Assembly: GCF_041381155.1 (NCBI RefSeq)
Contig: NC_091143.1
Coordinates: 37,066,679-37,130,678, forward strand
DNA length: 64,000 nucleotides
Direction: 5' to 3'
DNA from: Argopecten irradians
Taxonomy: Eukaryota; Mollusca; Bivalvia; Pectinida; Pectinidae
This document shows positions 21,730 through 31,768 of this stretch, piece after piece. How positions within the stretch are numbered: the first letter of the stretch is position 1; every line of letters starts with the position of its first letter. The notes below the pieces were generated by a model. It saw nothing but the letters and a program-made list of their open reading frames with translations, did not search any database and was not told the origin of the DNA. Both the position numbers and the translations under genes were made by a program.

Positions 21730-23622
21730 ACTCACTGTTCTCAATGTGAGTCACGATATCAGATAGTTATACAATCAACTATTCTCAATGTGAGTCACGA
21801 TATCAGATAGTTATACAATCGTTTCTTCTCAAAGTGAGTCACAATGTCTGATAGTTATACAATATATAATATAAACTTTATTTATTTTACATCGATTGAG
21901 AAACAAGTTTTACAACTTATATAAATCACTCTCGATGGCCCGGATGTAAGCGCGCGAGGGGTCTTAGTGTGGGAGGAAACCGGAGTGCCCGGAGAAAACC
22001 CACGTGATCGGGCAGGTGACCCCTAACCTTTTCACGTCTGTGCCGGGGGTCGAACCCCGGCAGATAGGTGAAAGGCGAGCGGCTTAACCACTACACCACC
22101 CGACCACCCGTCGAGTGAGACGGTACCAAGTGTGTTACCAAGTGTACCAATAGTTATACAATCATCTGTTCTCAGAGTGAGTCGATAGTTGGCACCATCT
22201 CACCCAAAGTGAGTCACCTGCTGGACAGTTGGTACCATAATACCCAAAGCGAGTCACCTTGTCAACTAGTTATACAACTCACTGTTCTCAGAGTGACTCC
22301 CAATGTCAGATAGTCATACAATCCACTGTTCTCAGAGTGACTCACAATGTCAGATAAGTCACGATGTCAGATAGTTTTAAAACCCACTTTTCTCAAAGTG
22401 AGTCACGATTTCAAATATTGGTACGCTCACTGTTCTCAATATGATTCATGATGTCAGATAGTAATAAAATCAACTGTTCTCAGAGTAAGTCGAAAAAGTT
22501 GGCACCATCTCACTAAAAGTGAGTCACTATGTTTCACACCCCGTCTCACTCAAAGTGAGACACCTTTGGACAGTTGATACCATCTCACTCAAAGTGGGAC
22601 ACTATGTTTCACACTTGGTACCGTCTCACTCAAAGTGAGTCACTTGTTGAACAGTTGGTACCATCTCACTCAAAGTGAGTCACTATGTTTCACACTTGGT
22701 ACCGTCTCACTCAAAGTGAGTCACTATGTTTCACACTTGGTACCGTTTCACTCAAAGCGAGTCACTATGTTTCACACTTGGTACCGTCTCACTCAAAGTG
22801 AGACACCTGTTGGACAGTTGATACCATCTCACTTCAGGTGAGACACCTGTTGAACAGTTGGTACCATCTCACTCAAAGTGATTCACCAGGTGCGACAGTT
22901 TGTACCATCTTACTAAAAGTTTAGTCCCCGTGTTAGACAGTTTGTACCATCTCACTAAAAGTTTAGTCACCAAGTCATACAATTGGTACCGTCTCACTCA
23001 AAGTGAGACATTCTGTCGGGCAATTAGTTCCGTTAACTCAAAGTGAGTTACCAAGTCATACAATTGGTACCATCTCACTTAAAGTGAGTCATCATGTCAC
23101 AAATTTGTTATCATCTCATTAAAAATTTGAGTCGCCATGTTAGAGAGTTGGTACCATCTCACTCAAAGTTAGTAACTGTGTCAGACAGTCGGTACCATCG
23201 CACTCAAAGTGAGTCACCAAGTCACATGGTTGATAGTCTCACTCAAAGTGAGTCACCATGTCAGACAGTAGGCACCATCTCACTCAAAGTTGAGTCACCA
23301 TGCCAGACTGTTGGTTCCATCGCACTCAAAGTGAGTCACCCTGTTAGACAGTTGGTATGTTATCTCACTCAAAGTGAGTCACCATGCCAGACAGTAGGCA
23401 CCATCTCACTCAAAGTGAGTAACCGTGTCAGACAGTCTCAATCAAAGTGAGTAACCATGTCAGACGGTTGGTATTATCTCACTCAAAGTGAGTCACCCTG
23501 TTAGACAGTTGTTACCATTTTACTCAAAACTGAGTAACCATGTCAGACAGTAGGCACCATCTCACTCAAAGCGAGTAACCATGTCAGACAGTTGGTACCA
23601 TCGCACTCAAAGTGAGTCCCGA
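21730..23622. repeat. 41-bp minisatellite with a TGAGTCA word, split by a SINE
   Basis: Tandem units of about 41 bp run at 21730-21863 and again at 22110-23622, with a reverse-oriented SINE between. Most units read CTCACTCAAAGTGAGTCACC, then TGTCAGACAGTTGGTACCAT. CTCACT-CAA-AGTGAG is a perfect six-pair hairpin, and AGTGAGTCAC contains the AP-1 consensus TGAGTCA. Units are diverged by substitutions and by loss of parts, so the array is not freshly amplified. Plus-strand frames through it are by-products. Confidence 0.9.
21868..22109 (-). mobile_element. tRNA-headed SINE, family B-SINE, inside a minisatellite
   Basis: Read on the minus strand, the element starts with a head carrying box A (TGGTGTAGTGG) and box B (GGTTCGACCCC). 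The body has ACGTGGGTTTTCTCCGGGCA and ATCCGGGCCATCGAGAGTGA, and the tail is TCAATCGATGTAAAATAAAT. The same family is at 48444-48689 in the other orientation. The surrounding array resumes on both sides; no target duplication is obvious. Confidence 0.85.
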
Positions 23623-26326
23623 GTAATATGAAGTCAATAGTTACCTCAATTTCATATATGTTAGTTTACTCTATATACTAAAGATATCCATTTAGTTGTA
23701 GGTGTAGCATCAACAAGTATTTTCATTGTTCTTCACAAAATGACAGAAGGCACGTGCACCATTTCATTGAATGAATTCGTTAGTTACTCTTACCACTAAT
23801 GAGTGGCACGAAAAATTTTAACCAACAGTATAGATATATATAGATAAATATATATCTTGTACTGTACATTAAAAATTTTCGTGCCTAAGAAAATGTTGAC
23901 TCTTAGCTAATGTGTGATTCACAAATATGACAGTGTTTGCAATGTACAATCTTAAAATGAACTTCCCTAAGAAAATGATAATCCATAACTTAGTATATGT
24001 TTCTGGCATTCACCTTTCCAAAAAGACTATATTTTGTGGTGTGCTAAGTTTAAGATATACTGTATGTCTTAAAATCAAATTCATTTTGATTAACCAGTTT
24101 TCGCAAACCTGAATTTCACATCGACTGATTTTTGAAAAAAATATCAATTATGGATTTAGTTTTTCTCCAATGCCTTACTCCAGCTGTTGTATCCTCAATT
24201 AAAATAATTCTAATTATTAATAAAAATCTGCTGTTGGTTCATGTTCATCATCTGGTAAACAATTCATTAAAACTGACGCTGATTTTTTTCAAAATTATGC
24301 AAAAGCAATGTATTTTATGTGCATTGCAGGTATTACAATAAATCTGATTTTTTAAACTCAAATATGTACATTTATGTACAATGAATTCTGGCATTAGTTA
24401 ATCATTTACATGAAAAACAAAGATTACATCTTGACTTTAGATGATTAGAAATTGTTATTTAAAGTTAGAATCCCTTTGAGAAATTACAAACGTTCAATAC
24501 CTTCAATATATTCGTATAATTTATATTTTAGTATTTAATTTTACATTTGATTATTTTTCATTTACTATTTGAATATGAATTTCCCCACAATAACCTTTGT
24601 CTATAATAAAAAAAATGTGATTTTCAACATTTATCGTATATATCATAAAAAAAACACCTTTGGAATGTTTATCGATGATTTTCGTTCAAAAAAATCAATT
24701 GAAATAAAGACATTATATAAGCTACATGTATATATTTATTTGGTATTTTAATTTAAAAAAAAAACATTCACTATACATGCATGTGGTAGTGGCGTCAAGC
24801 GATCAGTCATTGTAAAGGGGCGTGTCCAGTAGCTGGTACAGTAGAGTGGGCGGAGTCACTGTAAAGGGGCGTGTCCAAATCTGGTAAAGTAATGTGTGGG
24901 CGGAGTTGTTGTCACCAATTACTGTCAGTCAACTGTCCCGTTCTCCTGGAGAGCCTGGCGGTGTAGCCAATTACAGGCCGTTCATCTGCCAGGGTCGATC
25001 AGGAAATATATTTAGGTAAATTTCTCTCCATTTCTACAGTTTTGATGTCGAGCCAGAGCTGTTCCCCGCGGACCTGAGTGAATCTCTACACACAGTGACC
25101 GCATTACTCCTCGTCTCTATACGCCGAGATCTAAACAACTTCCTTGGCCAACGTTCTTATGAATGTCTGAACGTCGACAATGGGTTTCACGTAATTGGGA
25201 ATGCTGCAAGCATACCACCACTCTTATCAATATTCAGATTGCAACTACGCGCTCAGTTTGTAAATAATGTCTTGCCGGACGCGTCCTCCTTTCACTGCGT
25301 TTTAAAATGCTGGTGCTCAGCCCGAAGGGGCTTCTGGAAATTATCTTCAGTTATTGCTACTTTTCTCACACGCATGGTACTTGTTGAAAACGTCTGGATT
25401 CGTTATACAATCGTGGTTTGAATGCGCAGCGAATACATAACCACCACGTGACTGACGGTGCTATGCGATGGAATTTTTTTCAAAGTCTTCTCATACACAT
25501 ACATACATACATCAGAGGGGAAAGTTTCATAAATCGATTGTGTAATTTAGTTGTAACATCACATTGAACACACCAGTCGGTGTATAGTCGGTGCGACACA
25601 TGCTCTACCGTGTTACATACACCAACAACCAATCGGATGCTCGTTTTTACCCAGCTTAGGTGATTGGCATTAATGTATTCACACTTCTACATTAGATATG
25701 CACACTTGTCGGTAATGTATGCACACTTGCCAGTATTCTCTGTTCTGATTGGTCAATAGTAACACCAAGTTACTTGTGATTGGACAAAGAGGACTATGCA
25801 AGCCACAGAGACCCACTTGCTCGTCGTACATTCTATTATTTTCTCCGGGTCTTTGTAACGAAATCTATTCTATGAGCAATACAAAAAAAAACAACAAAAA
25901 AACTGGTAACTAAAAAAAATTAGAGTAATTAAATTTACTGATTGCTATTACTTTTTTGCTGTAAATTTTGTTCATACACTGCAGAAAGATACTTTTAATA
26001 TTTTGAAATATTTTTTGAAAGTTTATAAATCCAACTGTACATTTGGGAATAAAATTGCGGCAATTTAATTATTGGTTTATTTTGAAATAAATAAACATTT
26101 CAGCAAATAAATGCAACATTTTAAAAATTTTGAAAATTGAAAATACTTCATTGTTTTCGATTTTAGTTCTGCTTGAATGCGAGTTTATTGATCAATATGC
26201 GTGACACAGAAGAATACAGAAGTGAATAATAAACAATGTTCGATGATCATATATAGGTAAAACTTCAGTATAAACATGTCAAATTCAGTTGTTTATTTTA
26301 CATTTTCATATCGGTCATAACACATG
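23623..26326. other. Gene-free, mostly unique DNA
   Basis: I see no convincing gene. The 23.7-24.75 kb part is strongly AT-rich. A GC-box cluster lies at 24806-24906. A 108-codon frame at 25095-25421 has no recognisable domain and no supporting context. An inverted pair ATTTTTAATGTACA / GAAAATTTTAACC-like sequence near 23810-23880 is weak. Confidence 0.5.
24806..24906. promoter_or_regulatory. Duplicated GC-box / KLF-type motif cluster
   Basis: A 49-bp unit is present twice. Each unit has GTAAAGGGGCGTGTCC (GGGGCGTGTCC at 24817-24827 and 24866-24876) followed by GGGCGGAG (24848-24855 and 24898-24905). Both words fit Sp/KLF-type zinc-finger sites. The same pair of words recurs at 43521-43553, and GGGCGGAG recurs (reverse strand) at 54541-54548. 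No gene start is visible nearby, so an enhancer or a distal promoter is possible. Confidence 0.4.
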
Positions 26327-26450
26327 GATCTGAGAATTAGTTACAGTTTATAAATATGGACCACCGGTCATTTTTAACCGATCAAGGGGTCTAAAGACCC
26401 TTAACTCTGGCGGGTCCATACTGACATTAACTGTAACTAATTCTCAGATC
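26327..26450. repeat. Palindrome with 22-bp perfect arms
   Basis: GATCTGAGAATTAGTTACAG at 26327-26346 (arm to 26348) is matched exactly by its inverted copy at 26429-26450. The inner part holds GGACC...GGTCC and GGGTCTAAAGACCC, so it could fold further. Diverged single arms (TCTGAAAATTAGTTACAG) occur at about 11362 and 11541. It is probably a small MITE. Confidence 0.6.
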
Positions 26451-26619
26451 TCTGAAAGGCGTAAGGGTCTGGATTAAAACAAGTGCGCATGCTTATCATC
26501 ACCTCCTACGGAATTGTCAGATGTTTATATCAGAGTGTCACACCTACATTTCATTATGTCAATTTCATGTCAATTTCACAATTTCCGCACAGATGCTTCC
26601 AGGTAAGTGTTATATACAA

Positions 26620-26969
26620 ATCTATCTCCAGAATATAAAACATTGGCTATATCTGAACGATATTTCTTCAACAGGACATGATAGATTCTAGAGAAAAATA
26701 AAGTGGCTGCTAAAACGTTTCTCTATGTAAACAGCATTTCATCGTAGTATTTTTCTCATAAAAGGATCTATCGCCAGAAAATGTAACATACCACGGTATA
26801 TCTGAATGATATTTCTACAACAGATAATGAGAAATTTTAGAGAAAATAAACTGACTGTTTTTAAGCTACTCGAGGTAGAAAAAAAAACCTAGGGGAAAAC
26901 ACAACGTTAGCAAAAACGTTTCTTTTTGTAAACAGCATTTCATCGTGGTGTTTTTCTCATAAAAGGTTC
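26620..26969. repeat. Diverged two-copy tandem duplication
   Basis: Segments 26620-26765 and 26766-26969 align along their length: ATATCTGAACGATATTTCTT against ATATCTGAATGATATTTCTA, and GTAAACAGCATTTCATCGT in both. The second carries about 58 extra bases. No coding frame. Confidence 0.65.
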
Positions 26970-27131
26970 GTACACGTGATGGTTTTATAACATTTCAACT
27001 TGAAAAGAAACAATACAGTAAATTAGATGTGGACTTTATGTAAGAAATTATCCTTTGAAATATTAATACTCTGGCAAATCTCAAAACAATCATTGTGATT
27101 TGTTAGACAATACGCAGTGGATATTGATTAT

Positions 27132-27169
27132 AGCTGCCATTTAGTCTCAGCTGAGACAAAATGGCAGCT
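27132..27169. promoter_or_regulatory. Near-perfect 38-bp palindrome centred on CAGCTG
   Basis: AGCTGCCATTT and AAATGGCAGCT are 11-bp arms around a perfect GTCTCAGCTGAGAC core, with a single mismatched pair. The centre is an E-box, CAGCTG. It stands alone in otherwise unique DNA. It could be a protein-binding palindrome, a cruciform-prone site or a minimal foldback remnant. Confidence 0.4.
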
Positions 27170-27380
27170 CCGCCTTCTCTTTGGTAGGTTTGCAGACGAC
27201 GGGAACCATGAGGACAGTGAACGGTGTATGTCAATAAGTTTTGAATGACATTGGCCATTTTCGAATAATTACGTACTTACTTTTCGTCGTGAATATGAAA
27301 CAGTTTTAATCATTATATACTGTTATGCCTATACACTGAATTTCAAGTTCTTGCATGTGTTTTTCAGTTTTCTATTCGCA

Positions 27381-28103
27381 AGAATATTCATCATTCATAT
27401 TCAATAGTTTGTCTGTCCTCCAACAATATTCACTATTCACATTCAATAATTTGTCCGTCAATCAGCAATGTTCATGATTCACATTCAATAATCTGTGTGT
27501 CCACCAGCAATGTTCATGATTCACATTCAATAATTTGTCCAGTCACTAGAAATGGCCATCAATCGTATTCAATGCATGTCTGTTCACCAGTAATCTTCAT
27601 AATTCATTAGCTTATCCGTGAACCAGCAATATTCATCATTCACATTCAACAGTTTGTCTGTTCACCAGCAAAGTTCATCATTTATATTCGATAGTTTGTC
27701 TTTTCACCAGCGCAATGTTCATTATTCACACCCAATAGTTTGTCCGCCCACCAGCATTATTCATGATTCACATTCAATAAACTGTTTGTCCACCAGCAAT
27801 GTTAATCATTCACATTCGATAGTTTGTCTTTTCACCAGCAATGTTCATGATTCACATTCAATAATTTGTCTGTCCACAAGCAATGTTCATCATTCATATT
27901 CAATAGTTTGTCCGCCCACCAGCAAAATTCATCATTCACATTCAATAAAATGTTTTTTCCACCAGCAATGTTCATCATTCACAATCAATAGTTTGTCTTA
28001 GTTCATCATTCACATTCAATAGTTTGTCTTTCCACCAAAGATATTCATCATTCATTAATAGTTTGCCCGTCCACCAGCAATGTTCATCATTCACATTCAA
28101 TAT
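27381..28103. repeat. About 42-bp minisatellite
   Basis: Roughly 17 units with the shared words CACCAGCAATGTTCATCATT and CACATTCAATAGTTTGTC. The period is a multiple of three, so one plus-strand frame stays open for 127 codons (27618-28001). That frame is a by-product of the repeat, with indels between units and no domain. Confidence 0.85.
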
Positions 28104-28191
28104 TTAGTTCAATAGCAGCCCCTGTTTTAAGAAAAATGACATAAAATCTCCTCGATTTGAGTCAGCCAATGAGATTGTAGTATGATAAATA

Positions 28192-28549
28192 ACTTATGGA
28201 TTGACGCTAGGTGGCGTTGTTAAATCACTTAAAGGACTGACGCTAGGTGGCGTTGTTAAATCACTCAAAGGACTGACGCTAGGTGGCGTTGTTAAACCAT
28301 TAAAGGAATGGGGCTAGGTGGCGTTGTTAAATCACTTAAAGGACTGACGTTAGGTGGCGTTGTTAAATCACTTAAAGGACTGACGCTAGGTGGCGTTGTT
28401 AAATCACTTAAAGGACTGACGCTAGGTGGCGTTGTTAAATCACTTAAAGGACTGACGTTAGGTGGCGTTGTTAAATCACTTAAAGGACTGACGCTAGGTG
28501 ACGTTGTTAAATCACTTAAAGGACTGACGCTAAGTGGCGTTGTTTAATC
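28192..28549. repeat. 36-bp minisatellite with CTCF-like words
   Basis: Ten head-to-tail units of exactly 36 bp (with one short variant near 28300), each containing GACGCTAGGTGGCGTTGTTA. Units are very similar, so the array is young. The CGCTAGGTGGCG part matches the core of the metazoan CTCF site (CCASYAGRKGGCRS) at most positions. Because 36 is divisible by three the plus frame is open (GGVVKSLKGLTL repeat), but I do not regard it as coding. Confidence 0.9.
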
Positions 28550-28588
28550 ATTACATGCATCCTTCATCCATTGTGATAAGCGTGTGTG

Positions 28589-28773
28589 TTTTGTTAGTTT
28601 ACCGTCCTATTAACAGCCAAGGTCGTGTAAGGACGTGCCAGGTTTGTTGGTGGAGGAAAACCGGAGAACCCGGAGAAAAACCACCGAACAGCGGTCAGTA
28701 TCTGGCAACTGCTCCACATGGGATTTGATCTTGCGACGCAGAGGTGGAGGGCCTGTGGTAATATGTTGTGACA
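28589..28773 (-). mobile_element. A-SINE copy, head-truncated
   Basis: On the minus strand this matches the SINE of R1 and R2: CCACAGGCCCTCCACCTCTG, CTCCGGGTTCTCCGGTTTTC and GTTAATAGGACGGTAAAC are present. The first 25 or so bases of the tRNA-like head are missing beyond 28773. It begins about 40 bp after the 36-bp minisatellite. Confidence 0.8.
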
Positions 28774-29393
28774 TTCAAATGACGAGCGTTTGCAGTAGAA
28801 CTCCCCAGCACGTACTTCTCCACTGACAATAAATATACTCGTGTTCCGTAAGACGGTAGTTAATTTAGCTGGCTGCGCGGAACTATTGAGGTATCTTAGT
28901 AACATCTTTGATGCTAACATGGAATCCGTCTAAGCCTTCACTTAGCGGTAGGTCATTATCTCAATTAAACAAAAACACTCAGCATCCATTGGCTTTATAG
29001 TATTACATTAGTGTCGGTAGGTACATCAAATGTAACAATATCAGGTCCCTGAAATGACTCGATTAGCTTTATAGAGTAATAAAATATACCATGTAAGTAG
29101 TCCGATTTTCTCGTACATGACGCCGGTTATGAACGCCGTGAGGAGTATTAAATTAGCGTTATGTTAATGTTCATTGTTTAACAAATGATAAAAACACGGA
29201 AACAAGGTTTAAATCAGATTTCATGTGTTTAGTTAATGGTAGTGCACATCTCATAAAGTCGTGTTTTTTTTGTTTGGTTATGAATGACACGTGAGAATGT
29301 GTGACAATTAGAATGGTTAAGATTGTATCCTACACAGGATAGCGACAGTCTGATGTGTCGGAGAGCTAGGATTCTTCTTTTTTCTTCATTTTT
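28774..29393. other. Gene-free spacer
   Basis: I see no gene, repeat family or clear regulatory cluster. The minus-strand frame at 28594-28920 reads through the SINE and is rejected. Confidence 0.45.
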
Positions 29394-30290
29394 AGGTCAT
29401 CTGACCCGAAGCGTAAACTTTTCATTCAAAGACTTCTTCTCAATAACCGAAATGCCCAGGGTACTGATATTTGGCCTGTTGCATGCTGGGATAGGCTACC
29501 AAGCTTTTTCAAATGGATAGCCTTGGCCTTCATCTAAGGTTACAGAGGTCAAAAAGGCTAAAATCTTTAAACGACTTTTTCTCAAGAACCAAAAGGCCTA
29601 TGGTACTCGTATTGGGACTTCGGCATACTGAGATGATGGAGTACTAAGTTTGTGGAAAAGAATGACACTGACCTAACTAAGAGGCCTAGAGACTAGATAT
29701 TGGGCTTGTGACACGCTGGGATGAAGGGCTACCAATTTTGTTCAAATGAATGACCTTGACCTTCATTCAAGGTCGCAGGGGTCGATTAGGCTAAAATCTT
29801 TAAACGACTTATTGTGAATAACTAAGAGGCCTAGAGACTTGATATTGGGCTTGTGACACGCTGGGATGAAGGGTTACCAATTTTGTTCAAATGAATGACC
29901 TTGACCTTCATTCAAGGTCACAGGGGTCGATTAGGCTAAAATCTTTAAACGACTTATTGTGAATAACTAAGAGGCCTAGAGACTTGATATTGGGCTTGTG
30001 ACACGCTGGGATGAAGGGTTACCAATTTTGTTCAAATGAATGACCTTGACCTTCATTCAAGGTCACAGGGGTCGATTAGGCTAAAATCTTTAAACGACTT
30101 ATTGTGAATAACTAAGAGGCCTAGAGACTTGATATTGGGCTTGTGACACGCTGGGATGAAGGGCTACCAATTTTGTTCAAATGAATGACCTTGACCTTCA
30201 TTCAAGGTCACAGGGGTCAAATAGGCTAACATCTATAAACGAGTTCTCATGAATAAGTTAGAGGCCTGGAGACCTAATATACCTGCGACA
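29394..30290. repeat. 145-bp tandem repeat with NR5A/ERR-type sites
   Basis: GAGGCCTAGAGACTTGATAT recurs at 29681, 29826, 29971 and 30116, with a diverged start at 30261, so the period is 145 bp. More diverged units extend left to about 29394 (GGTCATCTGACC palindrome). The middle units are almost identical. Each has TGACCTTGACC about 8 bp from TTCAAGGTCACAGGGGTC, that is, an inverted pair of the TCAAGGTCA word bound by NR5A/ERR-type nuclear receptors. No coding content. Confidence 0.85.
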
Positions 30291-31550
30291 TGCGTGGACG
30301 AATGACTACTAGGAGATAAAAAAAAATGTTTTTGTGAATACGCTACCATCGGTGTAAGGATGCTTGAAGTCCGGAGAATCGTATAAAGAATTGTTTAAGT
30401 ATCGCTTTGCCTCTTGTAGAAGATCCGATGTAGCCTTTGTTCTATAGTCGAATTATTGGCTTATCAAAATGTGAAATTGCTAATAGTTTCGCGTGTGGGT
30501 ATATTCGCCCCAGAAGATCCATTTAGACTGTTCCAAATCAAAGCCTTGACCAATCCATTATGTAATTTCAGGGGTAAATGACTGAATGAGAGCGAGATTG
30601 AAAATTTCCACACCGTGAATAAATCACGTTACACAGTGTAATATATATGTTACTTGCAGACATTTGTTTGCTAATTTCTTCATCAGATAATTATATTTCT
30701 CTTCTTACCCCAAGAAGAATATCACTCTTCATGAGAGAAACTTGATTGGGAATTTCGGAGAACGCCAGCTAGAACATTGTCGTTTGCCGAATTCTTACGG
30801 ACAAATTGAACTCATCGTGAATGAACCTACATTCATAAGGACCAGCTACCTCTCTGGCGAGTAAATACCATTACCAAAACAACACCAAATAGGGTTCCTC
30901 GGGAGACGTAGTCGTTTAAAGCAAGTTTCACGACCGTTTTTTCCCTATAATAGATCTCTGCCTCAGAGCCGCGGTCACAATATACGATAAGGTTGATTTC
31001 CCTACAGATTTGTTGCTATTTTCCTAGATTTTCTGCTTCCGATCCCTAGGGGGCTCCGTTTGAAAATTGCGTGCATTTTATTGCCACAACTAGGGTTATT
31101 TTCTCTGTCTCTCGGGTCGTATACTGTGACAACAAACAGAGAAATCGGAGACTGGATATCATTCCCTAGTATCGATCCCGTCCGTATGCCTAGCTAACCA
31201 CCCGATTTGATTACGTCCGCGTATGTAATTGATCATCATATACATTGTAATCGACTTTACATTACACAAGAAAGTACATTATTATGTAATTATGCTTAAG
31301 AGTTATATATATCCCCCTTTCCATCTTTCGTTAGACTCCACATAAAATCAGAAACATGAACATTGTATGGAATCTTTGTAAATGTATGTCCATGGTAAAA
31401 TGTGCCTTTATGAAGTATGGTCAATTGGCGATTGCACTGACGGGTGATAGTGAAAGGTGAGATGTGAGATACAACTTCGAGTCTTGGTTTGAATCAGTTC
31501 AAAATAAGCTTCTTGGCCAATTGAATTCAGCCGGGTTCGATTGACGAACG
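30291..31550. other. Gene-free, non-repetitive DNA
   Basis: No open frame of note and no repeat family. Base composition is more balanced than in the AT-rich flanks. It could be regulatory or intronic; nothing in it is decisive. Confidence 0.4.
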
Positions 31551-31768
31551 CAAACCGGATGTGAAAGTGTGAAGGGTCTAGGAATCATCTCGGATGTAAT
31601 AGTGTGAATGTGAATCGAACCCCGCTCAAACCGAATGTAGAAGTGTGAATGTCTTAGGAATTGAGTCCTGCTCAAACCGGATGTAAAAGTGTGAATGCCC
31701 TGGAAACCGAACCCCGCTCAAACCGGATGTAAAAGTGTGAATGCCCTGGAAACCGAACCCTGCTCATC
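31551..31768. repeat. About 45-bp tandem repeat, five units
   Basis: Units share CTCAAACCGGATGTAAAAGT and GAATGCCCTGGAAACCGAAC. The last two are nearly identical, while the first three are diverged and of uneven length. No coding content. Confidence 0.75.

Noticed and set aside
25095-25421. 108-codon plus-strand frame
   Set aside because: No domain, no splice or promoter support, and length is within chance expectation for this composition.
27618-28547. Repeat frames of 127 and 79 codons
   Set aside because: By-products of the 42-bp and 36-bp minisatellites, whose periods are divisible by three.
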